A DNA stretch of 64,000 nucleotides from Dasania phycosphaerae (GCF_026891035.1 NZ_JAPTGG010000001.1:62001-126000); one strand, 5' to 3'. Positions 37,425 through 46,939 are shown, counted from the first letter of the stretch. Notes: a model not told the origin generated them from the sequence alone. Numbers and translations: made by a program.

Positions 37425-37505
37425 TCCTGGATTCCGGGCCATAGCCCGCCATGACAACCCCAAGCCCCTAGATACCTACCTACACAGGCATGACAGCCCC
37501 AACAC

Positions 37506-40070
37506 CTACTGCCCTTCCTTACCCAAAGGCTTGAACGCAATAATCAACTGCGGCAATAATAATAAAGCCCCCATCAACGCGGCAAACATGGCCGAGGCAG
37601 TGAGCAAGCCAAAATAAATACTGGGTTTAAAGTTAGACAAAGCCAAAATCGAAAAACCCAAAACAATGGTCACCGAGGTGTAATACATAGCCTGCCCGGT
37701 AGAGGCGTGACAGCGGTACATGGTGGCTATGTAGTTGCGGTCTTTTTCAAACTCATCTTTAAAACGATGCACATAGTGTATGGTGTCATCCACACCTATG
37801 CCTATGGTGATAGCGGCTATGGTTACCGTCATAATATCTAAGGGTATTCCTATTAACCCCATACCGCCCAACACTAAGGTAGCAGCTAATAAATTGGGTG
37901 TGATAGCCAACAGCGCCATTTTGAATGAGCGAAACAACACTACAAACATCAGCATAATGCCTAAAAACACGGCACCTAAAGTGAGAATTTGCGAACGGAA
38001 CAGGCTTTGCAGCATGTTGTTATACAACACCAACATGCCACTTAGGCGCACATTATCTTCGGCAAAGCCTAACTCATTAACCAAGTGCGATTTAATCTGT
38101 TTCATTAATTCATCGCGCTGCAGGCTGCGGCTGGTTTCTTTGACTCGTATGCTAATTCTTGCTTGATCTATCTCCTCGTCTAAATAAGGCGCTAACAATA
38201 AACTATGTATATCTTCGGGCAATTTCTTTTGGATTAAAGCCAATTGTATATTGTCGTAGCCGGGTGATAATTGCTCTAGCATTTTACCCGTGGTCGCCAG
38301 CGACATGACCTTGCCTGTTTCTGGCAGGCTGTCTATGTAATCGTGTACCTGCTCTATACGAGCCAAACCTGTGCGTGTAAACCAAATGCTGCTAGGGCCA
38401 GCATTTGCAGTGTCGTCATCTGCAAAACTCACATCATCAGCAAAAAAATCATCTTCGAAATCGTCGGCAAAATCATCGACAGCAGCTGCGTCATCAGCGC
38501 CGCTAGCTGGTTGCTCAGTACTGGCAAATACAGGGCCGCTTGCTTCTGCATCAATAATAATTTCTAGTGGTATGGTGCCACCTAGCTGTTCGTCTATTAG
38601 CTCCATGCCCTGATAAATTTCAGTAGATTCTTTGAAGTAATCGATAAAACGATTTTCGACTTTGAGTAAGCTAACCCCCCAAGCGCTCAAGCCAGCCAAT
38701 AATAACGCCGCAATTAAGACTTTATTTTTATGATGCTCGGTAAGTTTGGCAAACCATAAAGTCATAGCAGCATCATGGGTATCTTCATCGCTTTTAGCAG
38801 CGCTGAGTGCGGGCTTTTTCATCAGCAACATAATGGAAGGCAATAACACAAAGGACAACACTAAGGCGGTGCTCACCCCTACGGTCATCATCCAACCAAA
38901 ATCGATCACTGGCCGTATGCCACTAACCACCAGCGAGGCAAAGGCCACATTGGTGGTTAAGGTAGTGTACAAACAGGGCTTGGCCATAAACTGAGTGGTC
39001 TTGGCCACTAGTTGCGCCTGGCTATCATCGGGGTAGGCGTGTAACACCTCACGGTAGCGCACAATTAAGTGAATGGTGATAGACAAGGTAATAATTAATA
39101 ACAGCGCCACAAAATTGGAGGAGATTACCGTCATACGCCAATCCAACCATGTGATTAGCCCCATCATAAATACCACGGTGGCCAAGCAGGTAGCCAAGGG
39201 CACGATTACCCAGCTGGGGCGTTTAAAAATAACTGCCATAACAAAAATAATAAACAGCATAATGCCGCTGCCAAAAACGACTAAATCGCTTTTAACAAAG
39301 TCAATCATATCCACTGCTATCATAGGCACACCACCTAAAAATAACTGTGCATTGCCGCGGTAACGATCCAGCACTTGGCGTACGCTATTGACCATTTCTG
39401 CTTGCTGTTTATTGAAGCTAACAGCGTAATCTCTAAAGGCTTGTTCGGCTTGCTGTAACTGCAATTGCTGCGCTTGCGTAAAACCCGGCCTGTGGGAGAG
39501 CGCCCGCAAATCATCCCGGGCATTGAGCAATTTAAAATACTGTTCATCGCGCTGTATGTTGACCTGTAAGGCTGTGGTCTTTGTATCCAGACTGGTTAGC
39601 AGGCTTTTATATACAGGGCTGGTGGTCAGTTCTTTGCGGGCTAACTCCCTATCCAGCTCGGGCATGCGCAAATTCATTATGCCCTTGTCATTGGCCACAT
39701 CCTCTAAGGTGACTGGCGGGCTCTGCAGTAATGGCACATCTAAAATACTCACCACTGAGGTGATTTTGGGCAGCTGGGCTAAATCGCTTTGCAGGGCATC
39801 CAGTTGCGCCAATACCGCATCGCTAAGCAAATCTTGCTCGGGGGTGTAGGTGACCACCAAATAGTCGTCGGCACCATAGCGCTTATTAATTTCCCGGAAA
39901 AACTCTAAGTCTTTATCGCCCTCTAACACCAAGGAGTCGGCGGAGGCATCTAATTTAAAGTTGGGGATGTGACTGGCAAAACCAGCCAATATCAACAAGG
40001 TGGCTAATAGGGTCACTAAGGGACGCTGTAAAATTAATCTTTGATAAAACGAAAATAAACGCTGTTGCAT
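37506..40070 (-). CDS. RND/MMPL superfamily exporter
   Basis: The 854-residue inner-membrane protein has the MMPL-type RND layout: an N-terminal helix, a large periplasmic loop (about 35-240), a five- to six-helix bundle (about 245-430), a second helix start, a second periplasmic loop (about 470-690), and a last helix bundle (about 695-850; ITIGIGVDDTIHYVHRF is the proton-relay helix). The second loop contains a very acidic insert at about residues 527-557 with 16 or so aspartates. Related proteins export lipids, hopanoids or drugs; the cargo here is unknown. It is 37 bp downstream of mpl. Confidence 0.88.
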   Translation of the reverse strand: MQQRLFSFYQRLILQRPLVTLLATLLILAGFASHIPNFKLDASADSLVLEGDKDLEFFREINKRYGADDYLVVTYTPEQDLLSDAVLAQLDALQSDLAQLPKITSVVSILDVPLLQSPPVTLEDVANDKGIMNLRMPELDRELARKELTTSPVYKSLLTSLDTKTTALQVNIQRDEQYFKLLNARDDLRALSHRPGFTQAQQLQLQQAEQAFRDYAVSFNKQQAEMVNSVRQVLDRYRGNAQLFLGGVPMIAVDMIDFVKSDLVVFGSGIMLFIIFVMAVIFKRPSWVIVPLATCLATVVFMMGLITWLDWRMTVISSNFVALLLIITLSITIHLIVRYREVLHAYPDDSQAQLVAKTTQFMAKPCLYTTLTTNVAFASLVVSGIRPVIDFGWMMTVGVSTALVLSFVLLPSIMLLMKKPALSAAKSDEDTHDAAMTLWFAKLTEHHKNKVLIAALLLAGLSAWGVSLLKVENRFIDYFKESTEIYQGMELIDEQLGGTIPLEIIIDAEASGPVFASTEQPASGADDAAAVDDFADDFEDDFFADDVSFADDDTANAGPSSIWFTRTGLARIEQVHDYIDSLPETGKVMSLATTGKMLEQLSPGYDNIQLALIQKKLPEDIHSLLLAPYLDEEIDQARISIRVKETSRSLQRDELMKQIKSHLVNELGFAEDNVRLSGMLVLYNNMLQSLFRSQILTLGAVFLGIMLMFVVLFRSFKMALLAITPNLLAATLVLGGMGLIGIPLDIMTVTIAAITIGIGVDDTIHYVHRFKDEFEKDRNYIATMYRCHASTGQAMYYTSVTIVLGFSILALSNFKPSIYFGLLTASAMFAALMGALLLLPQLIIAFKPLGKEGQ

Positions 40071-40107
40071 GCGTAGAGTTATCCTTTAAACGATACCATG
40101 TGGTTGT

Positions 40108-41472
40108 TTATTTACTGAGCGCAGTAATGAGTTTTTGGTGTATTCCGGCAAAGCCGCCGTTGCTCATAATGACAATTTGTTCGCCGGGCTGAGCGCTGGC
40201 CACTAACTGCTCAATAATATGGTCTATGCTATGGCTAACACTGGCCCTACCCTCGCTGCCGGCCACGACTTGCTCTAAGCTCCAATCCAGCCCCGGCGGC
40301 TGATACCAGATTACGCGATCGGCTTGCTGAGTGGCATTGGGCAACTTAGCTAAATGCGCGCCCATGCGCATAGTGTTTGAGCGCGGCTCTATCACTGCGG
40401 TGATTTTTTGCGAACCCACTTTGGCGCGCAGGCCCGCTAGGGTGGTGGTAATCGCCGTAGGGTGATGAGCAAAATCATCGTACACCGCAACACCGTTAAC
40501 CTCGGCTAATAGCTCCATGCGCCGCTTTACCCCTAAAAACTGGCTAAGGGCCTGCGCGGCTATAGCGGGGCTAACCCCCACATGCCTGGCTGCAGCCATC
40601 GCCGATAGCGCATTGCTGACATTGTGATGGCCACCATGGGCCCAATTAACCGTAGCCACGGGCTGGCCATCCAGCTGTACCTCAAACTGGCTGCCGTCGG
40701 CCTTTTGCAGTGTTGCCGCCCAACCCGCCGCTAAGGGCTTGTTGATAGCTGTGTAAACCTTCTCAGACCACAGGCCCTGTTTAAGCACAGCCTCTAGGCT
40801 GTCAGTTTGGGCGGGTAAAATAACCTGGCCATTGCTGGGTATGGTGCGTATTAAATGGTGAAACTGCTTTTGTATCGCCGCTAGGTCGTCAAAGATATCG
40901 GCGTGGTCAAACTCTAAATTATTAAGTACGGCAGTACGCGGGCGGTAATGAACAAATTTTGAGCGCTTATCAAAAAAGGCACTGTCGTATTCATCAGCCT
41001 CAATTACAAAAAAGGGCGATTCCCCCAGACGCGCCGATACGCCAAAATCGGCGGGCACACCGCCGATTAAATAACCGGGGCTCATGTTGGCGTATTCTAG
41101 TATCCACGCCAACATGCTAGAAGTGCTGGTTTTACCGTGCGTGCCAGCACAGGCTAATACCCAGCGATCTTGCAGCAAATGCTCAGATAACCACTGCGGG
41201 CCAGAGGTATACTTAAGCCCCTGCTCCAGCATGTATTCAACGGCGGGGTTGCCTCTAGACATGGCATTGCCCACCACCACTAAATCGGGGGCGGGGTCTA
41301 GCTGGGCGGGATCATAACCCTCAGTCAGTGCAATACCTTGCTCCTGCAACTGAGTGCTCATGGGGGGGTATACATTGGCATCTGAACCAGAAACGGTATG
41401 GCCTAACTGGCGGGCTAAAATAGCTAAGCCGCCCATAAAAGTGCCGCAGATACCCAAGATATGGATATGCAT
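40108..41472 (-). CDS. mpl: UDP-N-acetylmuramate:L-Ala-gamma-D-Glu-meso-DAP ligase
   Basis: The 454-residue Mur-ligase family enzyme attaches recovered murein tripeptide to UDP-MurNAc in peptidoglycan recycling. N-terminal Rossmann motif GICGTFMGGLA, ATP loop CAGTHGKTST and DDFAHHPTAI are as in Mpl, and the GTFMGG variant separates it from MurC. The product feeds into cell-wall synthesis served by the carboxypeptidase and lytic enzymes encoded at 22-28 kb. Confidence 0.94.
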   Translation of the reverse strand: MHIHILGICGTFMGGLAILARQLGHTVSGSDANVYPPMSTQLQEQGIALTEGYDPAQLDPAPDLVVVGNAMSRGNPAVEYMLEQGLKYTSGPQWLSEHLLQDRWVLACAGTHGKTSTSSMLAWILEYANMSPGYLIGGVPADFGVSARLGESPFFVIEADEYDSAFFDKRSKFVHYRPRTAVLNNLEFDHADIFDDLAAIQKQFHHLIRTIPSNGQVILPAQTDSLEAVLKQGLWSEKVYTAINKPLAAGWAATLQKADGSQFEVQLDGQPVATVNWAHGGHHNVSNALSAMAAARHVGVSPAIAAQALSQFLGVKRRMELLAEVNGVAVYDDFAHHPTAITTTLAGLRAKVGSQKITAVIEPRSNTMRMGAHLAKLPNATQQADRVIWYQPPGLDWSLEQVVAGSEGRASVSHSIDHIIEQLVASAQPGEQIVIMSNGGFAGIHQKLITALSK

Positions 41473-41546
41473 TACTGTCCTTAAGTGATTTTTATTGCGC
41501 GGATAGTATCACTGCAGCTAATTGAAACCCAGCACTAAGACCAGCC

Positions 41547-41825
41547 TTAGTCCTCGCTATCGACATACTCTAAACCTATGCCATTTTTATCGTGACGCAC
41601 AACCCGCATTTTTACTACGGGAGCCTCACCATCACCCATGCCCTGCACCTGCACCGCTACGATCTCATTAATTTCAGGCATGGTATGCCCCTCGGAAAGT
41701 ATAAAGGCACCCGTATCAGAAATATCACCCGTATGGGTTGCCAGCTCGCCCACTTCCGGGTGTGATACCTTGACCTCGGCACGAAACTTGGTGCGCACAT
41801 CACGCCTTTTGTCTGAATCCGTCAT
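41547..41825 (-). CDS. PilZ domain protein
   Basis: The 92-residue single-domain protein has the cyclic-di-GMP binding motifs of PilZ: RRDVR near the N-terminus and DISDTGAFI about 25 residues later. It may act as a small c-di-GMP adaptor. No partner gene is adjacent. It is divergent from ppa across a 218-bp spacer. Confidence 0.88.
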   Translation of the reverse strand: MTDSDKRRDVRTKFRAEVKVSHPEVGELATHTGDISDTGAFILSEGHTMPEINEIVAVQVQGMGDGEAPVVKMRVVRHDKNGIGLEYVDSED

Positions 41826-42043
41826 AATAAAACCTAAGTTATTGTTATTGTCCTAAACCATCTCTGTGGCAAGGTTAGCATAAGCCGACCATTCAAGCAT
41901 TGGTATTCAGCCCAGCTCAGTTTATAATCGCAGATCAATTTTTTAGGCCACTACTTTTAGCCTAGCGGTTATTAATACAGCGGCTAACCCCCTACTAATG
42001 GCACTAACTGTCAAATATTAACCACAATTGGAATGCAGCAACC

Positions 42044-42574
42044 ATGAGCTACAACAAAATCCCAGCAGGTAAAGACTTACCCAATGACATTTATGTCGCT
42101 ATAGAGATTCCAGCGAATCACGACCCTATTAAGTACGAAATTGACAAGGACATGGATTGCTTATTAGTTGACCGTTTTATGGCTACCCCCATGTTTTACC
42201 CTGCCAACTACGGCTACATACCTGAAACACTATCAGAAGATGGCGACCCATTAGACGTGCTGGTGGTCACCCCTTACCCGGTAGCCCCAGGCTCTGTTAT
42301 ACGCTCACGCCCTATAGGCATATTAAACATGAGCGACGAAGCAGGTTTAGACGCCAAGCTGTTAGCCGTGCCCCACGACAAGCTCACCACTTTATACAAA
42401 GACGTACAAGAGATTGCCGACCTACCCGAACTGCTAATCAAGCAAATCGAGCATTTCTTTGAAAACTACAAAGACTTAGAAGCTGGCAAGTGGGTTAAGG
42501 TAGAAGGCTGGGATAATGCAGAGGCCGCCAAAGCTGAAATTATTAAAGCTAAAGCCGCTTACGAAAACGCCTAA
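42044..42574 (+). CDS. ppa: inorganic pyrophosphatase
   Basis: The 176-residue family I soluble pyrophosphatase hydrolyses PPi to phosphate, pulling biosynthetic reactions forward. Active-site residues are visible in YGYIPETLSEDGDPLDVLVV and KYEIDKD. Length is typical. A strong bidirectional terminator follows directly. Confidence 0.96.
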   Translation: MSYNKIPAGKDLPNDIYVAIEIPANHDPIKYEIDKDMDCLLVDRFMATPMFYPANYGYIPETLSEDGDPLDVLVVTPYPVAPGSVIRSRPIGILNMSDEAGLDAKLLAVPHDKLTTLYKDVQEIADLPELLIKQIEHFFENYKDLEAGKWVKVEGWDNAEAAKAEIIKAKAAYENA

Positions 42575-42583
42575 GGCTTATTC

Positions 42584-42624
42584 GAATATAAAAAAACCAG
42601 GCAATGCCTGGTTTTTTTATATTC
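42584..42624. terminator. bidirectional intrinsic terminator, 41-bp perfect palindrome
   Basis: Twenty-base arms around a single A form a perfect inverted repeat with core CCAGGCA-A-TGCCTGG flanked by A7 and T7. It can terminate ppa rightward and the converging gene at 42636-43112 leftward. Confidence 0.9.
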
Positions 42625-42635
42625 ATTATTTACCA

Positions 42636-43112
42636 CTAAGCCGTTTTAGGCTTACTGTTGAGCAACTTTTGATAGAGCTTGGTGTTTTTGCGTATCGCCT
42701 TATGCTTAGCATAAGTTTCTATCGCTTTTTTCCAAGCCTCTTGTTCACCATGGGCATTTACGGAAAAACTGGTGCACACTATCTTTTGTTTAATTTCCGA
42801 AGAAATCCCCACTTGAAATATAGGGGTAATAGTGCCGCTCTTTTCCGTTTTCAGCAAATAACTAATCCCCTTAATAGTACCATCAGGGTTAAAGCAACGA
42901 TCTGCTTTTAGTTGCTGTTTCGTTTTTTGTTGCAGTTCAGCAAGCTCCTTATCTCTATCAAAAGCATCTTGCTCAACCCGCCGCTTATGCCGGCCCTCCA
43001 AACGCACACCCTCGCTTTTTAGCGAAAAGTACTCTTGGTATAACTCCCCGTTTATCGTTCGCCGCACACGAAAACCATAAAAGGCCTCGTTGTCTATTAG
43101 TTTTACACTCAA
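42636..43112 (-). CDS. hypothetical protein with possible AP2-like DNA-binding segment
   Basis: A TTG start at 43112, five bases after AGAGG, gives 158 residues; an earlier TTG adds seven. The C-terminal third (GISYLLKT...TPIFQVGI...CTSFSVNAHGEQEAWKKAIETYAKH) resembles bacterial AP2-type domains, which bind DNA in some mobile nucleases and regulators. The middle has a lysine/glutamine-rich helix. The match is by eye only and could be chance. It ends against the shared terminator with ppa. Confidence 0.5.
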   Translation of the reverse strand: MSVKLIDNEAFYGFRVRRTINGELYQEYFSLKSEGVRLEGRHKRRVEQDAFDRDKELAELQQKTKQQLKADRCFNPDGTIKGISYLLKTEKSGTITPIFQVGISSEIKQKIVCTSFSVNAHGEQEAWKKAIETYAKHKAIRKNTKLYQKLLNSKPKTA

Positions 43113-43280
43113 AATAACCTCTTTACTCCGCAAAATGCAGAGAGATATGCCGCATCCGTGACGTATTTATTATTTCAGCTGAGTACCAACTCAACGTTTT
43201 TAAAGCTCGGCTAATGTATAGAAAACTGCTACAACTTTACAAGCGATTAAGTTCACAATATAAAAACTTATCCAAAAAAA

Positions 43281-44168
43281 TTATTGCAAAATAAACTGGA
43301 AATTTTCCGGATAACAGTCTACGGGCACGTCAATAAAACGATTTTTAATCAAATCTATATTATTGAGCACCGTTTCTTTTAATAGCATGTCGCCGCTTTC
43401 ACAACATTGCCGGATGGCAGTAAGCGTTAAAGCTTTTTGATAATGCGCAGCTAGCGGCGCATAACTTATATGCCAACGCTCGGGAGCCACCCCGCCCCTG
43501 TCCTTATCATAGGGGCGAAAAAAGCCTAGCTCAGGCTCTGCTAATATCAACTCATCTAGCCAATTATGCATGGCATTAAAAGGCCCGCCCTCACTAACTT
43601 CAGCCAGGGATAGCTGCAACTGATAGTCTGGCGCTACAGCAGCTCTGTCATATATATCTATATCGGTACCCCAGTGGTGCCTAGAGGCCCCAGGCAAGGC
43701 TGACCAGCGCAATACCGCTTGCAGCTGCTGCCACTCACTCAAACCCTGCAAGAGCAGCAGTTGATTTTGACTATCGTATACCGGCCTGGCGCCGCTGAGC
43801 TTAGCATTCCAGATCGCCAGCTGACGCTCATAACTGCGGTAGGCGCTGGCTATTGCCAAATCAAAGCCCGCAGCTGCCGCCCTGCGCTGCAAATCTAGAT
43901 AAGCCGCCACCACGCCTTTATGCAGCGGCGCTTCGGCACTGCTGTAATCAATATCCTGATCGTTTTGGCCCAGTAAACTAGCAATATCCATCATAGCTTT
44001 TGCACTATTTTCAGCAATTTGTGTGTGTTTATTGATATATAAGACTATCTGTATTATAAAAATAGAACATAATAACAAAGATAGCAGAGCAAGCCTTATG
44101 CAAAACGATTTACTAGACTTAAAAAATCTAGGTAACACCTCTATTAACTGGCTTAAGGCCATAGGCAT
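43281..44168 (-). CDS. M15-family D-alanyl-D-alanine carboxypeptidase (VanY-like)
   Basis: The 295-residue protein has a predicted membrane anchor (about 23-45) and a VanY-type peptidase domain with zinc-site motifs SAYRSYERQ, SRHHWGTDIDI and ERWHISYAP. It probably trims peptidoglycan stem peptides in the periplasm. The start is uncertain. The ATG at 44168 overlaps the divergent TfoX-C gene by 71 bp; a TTG near 44078 would keep part of the anchor and avoid most of the overlap; ATG at 43994 would remove the anchor. Confidence 0.8.
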   Translation of the reverse strand: MPMALSQLIEVLPRFFKSSKSFCIRLALLSLLLCSIFIIQIVLYINKHTQIAENSAKAMMDIASLLGQNDQDIDYSSAEAPLHKGVVAAYLDLQRRAAAAGFDLAIASAYRSYERQLAIWNAKLSGARPVYDSQNQLLLLQGLSEWQQLQAVLRWSALPGASRHHWGTDIDIYDRAAVAPDYQLQLSLAEVSEGGPFNAMHNWLDELILAEPELGFFRPYDKDRGGVAPERWHISYAPLAAHYQKALTLTAIRQCCESGDMLLKETVLNNIDLIKNRFIDVPVDCYPENFQFILQ

Positions 44169-44364
44169 TAACAGCTATGAAGATTTAAAAAATATCGGCC
44201 CTGTTGAAGCCTACACCCAAATCAAACAACGAGAAATTAAAGTATCCAAGGTGTTTTTATACGCCCTGCAAGGCGCTTTAACTGACACCCACTGGAACGA
44301 TTTAGCTCCCAGCTTAAAACAGCAGCTGGTTGAAGAAGCTGAAAAACGATTATCTACCACCTGA
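44098..44364 (+). CDS. TfoX C-terminal-domain protein
   Basis: The 88-residue protein is essentially the TfoX/Sxy C-terminal helix-hairpin-helix-like domain (DLKNLGNTSINWLKAIGINSYEDLKNIGP...AYTQIK). The full regulator of competence genes has an additional N-terminal domain that is absent here. An in-frame extension upstream to 44023 is open but implausible. The Rieske-type gene follows after two bases, so the pair is cotranscribed. Confidence 0.8.
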   Translation: MQNDLLDLKNLGNTSINWLKAIGINSYEDLKNIGPVEAYTQIKQREIKVSKVFLYALQGALTDTHWNDLAPSLKQQLVEEAEKRLSTT

Positions 44365-44366
44365 TT

Positions 44367-44687
44367 ATGCCCAAGCTTTGCCATATAGACGATATAGCTG
44401 ACGACAGCTCCAAAGGTTTTGAACTCAAAGATGGCAGTATATTTGCCGTTAAAAAAGACGGCCAATTATTTGTTTATAAAAACAGCTGCCCACACTTAGG
44501 CGTGGAGCTAAACTGGCAGGAAGATCAGTTTTTAGATATGGATAACACCCTAATACAATGCAGTACCCACGGCGCTTTATTTCTAATAGAGGATGGCCAA
44601 TGTGTTGCCGGACCCTGCATGGGAGAGTACTTACAGCCCGTCGATTATCACTTAGAGGACGGTGTTATTACAGTCTCTAGTCTCTAG
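44367..44687 (+). CDS. small Rieske [2Fe-2S] ferredoxin-like protein
   Basis: The 106-residue protein consists of a Rieske domain with ligands in SCPHLG (C-x-H) and CSTHGALF (C-x2-H). Such small proteins act as soluble electron carriers or as NirD-like subunits. It may serve the oxygenase at 6428, but nothing links them beyond chemistry. The final residues VSSL and the stop lie inside a tandem 7-bp repeat. Confidence 0.88.
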   Translation: MPKLCHIDDIADDSSKGFELKDGSIFAVKKDGQLFVYKNSCPHLGVELNWQEDQFLDMDNTLIQCSTHGALFLIEDGQCVAGPCMGEYLQPVDYHLEDGVITVSSL

Positions 44688-44728
44688 TCTCTAGTCTCTA
44701 GTCTCTAGTCTCTAGTCTCTAGTCTCTA
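44673..44728 (+). repeat. eight tandem copies of the 7-bp unit GTCTCTA
   Basis: Eight perfect units run from 44673, and the stop codon TAG of the Rieske gene is formed by the repeat itself. A TAG recurs every 21 bases in each frame, so changes in copy number alter at most the last few residues. The array is a likely slippage hotspot. Confidence 0.9.
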
Positions 44729-44754
44729 GAATTTTAGCGCCATCCCACAAAAAC

Positions 44755-44791
44755 AAAAAAGGCCAGCTCCCCAAAGGGAGCTGGCCTTTTT
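44755..44791. terminator. bidirectional intrinsic terminator between the Rieske gene and pnp
   Basis: GGCCAGCTCCC pairs with GGGAGCTGGCC around CAAA, with an A-run on one side and a T-run on the other, so it can end both converging transcripts. Confidence 0.9.
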
Positions 44792-44824
44792 ACTAGCCAC
44801 TATAAACTAGTAACTAGCGACTGT

Positions 44825-46939
44825 TTAGTCTTCTGAAGCTTGTTCAGTTTTTTCTTCTAGCTCTTTCATAGACAGCTTAATACGGCCGCGCTGATCCACG
44901 TCTAATACTTTAACTTGGATCTCTTGGCCTTCTTTTAAGTAGTCAGTCACGTTCTCTACACGCTCAGATGAGATTTGCGAGATGTGAACCAAACCGTCTT
45001 TGCCAGGCAAGATATTAACAAAAGCACCAAAATCAACGATGCGTGCAACAGTACCGGTATAGGTAGCACCCACTTCCGCTTCAGCTGTGATTTCTTCAAC
45101 TTTAGCGACTGCGGCGTCACGTGATGCGGCATCAGTACCGTAGATGCGAACTGTGCCGTCATCATCGATATCAACGCTAGCGCCAGTTTCTTCAGTAATA
45201 GCACGTATAGTTGCGCCGCCTTTACCGATTACGTCACGAATCTTGTCAGAATCGATTTTCAACGTTGCCATAGAGGGCGCATTTTCAGACACTTCAGTAC
45301 GGGCAGTACTGATCACCTGATTCATTTGACCCAAGATGTGCAAACGCGCATCCATGGCTTGCTGTAGTGCAATCTCCATGATTTGCTCGTTGATACCTTC
45401 GATTTTAATATCCATCTGTAGAGCAGTAATACCATCGGCAGTACCCGCTACTTTAAAGTCCATGTCACCTAGGTGATCTTCGTCACCCAAGATATCGGTT
45501 AATACAGCGAAACGCTCGCCCTCTTTAACCAAGCCCATGGCGATACCAGCAACAGGCGCCTTAAGTGGTACACCCGCTTCCATCATAGACAAACTGGCCA
45601 CACAGGCAGATGCCATAGAGCTAGAACCGTTAGATTCGGTGATTTCTGAAACCACACGTATGGTGTAGGGGAAATCCTCAGGCTTAGGTAATACCGCAGC
45701 AACACCGCGACGTGCTAAACGTCCGTGGCCTATCTCACGACGGCTAGTGAAGCCAGCACGGCCACACTCACCTACTGAGTAAGGAGGGAAGTTGTAGTGC
45801 AACATGAAGTTATCTTCACGCTTACCTTCCAAGGCGTCGATTAACTGTGCGTCCCTAGTCGTACCTAAAGTGGTTACACCAATAGCTTGGGTTTCACCGC
45901 GAGTAAATAAGGCAGAACCGTGAGTTTTGGGTAATACACCTACTTCAACGTTAATGCCACGTACTGTGCTGTTATCGCGGCCATCAATACGGGCTTCGCC
46001 GTTTAGTATGCGCTGACGTACAGTAGACTTTTCAAGCTTTTTAAATACCTCTAAAACTTCCTCAGCTGTGTATTGCGCTTCTTCACCTGTGGCTAGCTGG
46101 GCAACTAACTGATCTTTTAAAGCACCTAAGGCAGCATAGCGCTCAGCTTTATCGGTGATGCGGTAAGCATCGCCTATACCTTGTTTAAAACCGTTAGCAA
46201 CAGCCGCTAACAATGCAGTATTTTCAGGCTCAGCATCAGTTTCCCAACGCGGCTTACCGACTTCTGCAGCTAGCTCTGCAATCACTTTGATTACCGCTTG
46301 CATCTCTTGGTGGGCATATAAAACCGCACCTAACATTTGGTCTTCAGTTAATTCCTGGGCTTCCGATTCAACCATTAATACCGCGTCAGAAGTACCGGCA
46401 ACAACCATATCCAAAGCACTTTCGGCTAATTTGCTATAGCTAGGGTTTAAGATGTAACCCTCTTCTGCGGTAAAGCCAACACGAGCTGCGCCTACGGGGC
46501 CGTTAAAAGGCACACCTGAAATCGCCAATGCTGCCGAAGTACCAATTAAAGAAATAATATCAGGATCAGTTTCAGTATCAGCAGACATAACAGTACAAAT
46601 AACTTGTACTTCGTTTTTAAAGCCTTCAGGAAATAATGGACGTATAGGACGATCGATTAAACGTGAAGTTAAGGTCTCTTTTTCTGAGGGGCGCGCTTCG
46701 CGCTTGAAGAAACCACCAGGAATTTTACCAACGGCATAGGCTTTCTCTTGGTAATGCACACCTAATGGAAAAAAGTCTTGACCGGGCTTAGCAGACTTGG
46801 CGGCCACTACAGTACAAAGTACTTTTACATCGCCCATAGTCGCCAATACTGCACCTGTCGCTTGACGGGCAATACGGCCTGTTTCTAAAGTTACGGTTTG
46901 ATTACCGTATTGAAATGTTTTTGTTACTGGATTCACCAA
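44825..46939 (-). CDS. pnp: polynucleotide phosphorylase
   Basis: The 704-residue 3'-5' exoribonuclease of the degradosome has two RNase PH domains (about 10-225 and 320-545) separated by a helical linker, then KH (about 555-615, DVIGKGGATIRAI) and S1 (about 620-690, GATYTGTVARIVDFGAFVNI). It is the last gene of the rimP-to-pnp block, following rpsO across a hairpin, as in E. coli. Confidence 0.97.
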   Translation of the reverse strand: MVNPVTKTFQYGNQTVTLETGRIARQATGAVLATMGDVKVLCTVVAAKSAKPGQDFFPLGVHYQEKAYAVGKIPGGFFKREARPSEKETLTSRLIDRPIRPLFPEGFKNEVQVICTVMSADTETDPDIISLIGTSAALAISGVPFNGPVGAARVGFTAEEGYILNPSYSKLAESALDMVVAGTSDAVLMVESEAQELTEDQMLGAVLYAHQEMQAVIKVIAELAAEVGKPRWETDAEPENTALLAAVANGFKQGIGDAYRITDKAERYAALGALKDQLVAQLATGEEAQYTAEEVLEVFKKLEKSTVRQRILNGEARIDGRDNSTVRGINVEVGVLPKTHGSALFTRGETQAIGVTTLGTTRDAQLIDALEGKREDNFMLHYNFPPYSVGECGRAGFTSRREIGHGRLARRGVAAVLPKPEDFPYTIRVVSEITESNGSSSMASACVASLSMMEAGVPLKAPVAGIAMGLVKEGERFAVLTDILGDEDHLGDMDFKVAGTADGITALQMDIKIEGINEQIMEIALQQAMDARLHILGQMNQVISTARTEVSENAPSMATLKIDSDKIRDVIGKGGATIRAITEETGASVDIDDDGTVRIYGTDAASRDAAVAKVEEITAEAEVGATYTGTVARIVDFGAFVNILPGKDGLVHISQISSERVENVTDYLKEGQEIQVKVLDVDQRGRIKLSMKELEEKTEQASED

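Larger units (their letters stand above)
37029..37505. other. 477-bp gene-free stretch between cargo gene and RND exporter
   Basis: It holds the 60-bp tandem repeats (37029-37148), the right inverted-repeat arm (37123-37424) and about 80 bp of flanking sequence up to the end of the exporter gene. No complete gene is visible. Short open frames here lie inside repeat sequence and are not credible. Confidence 0.6.
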
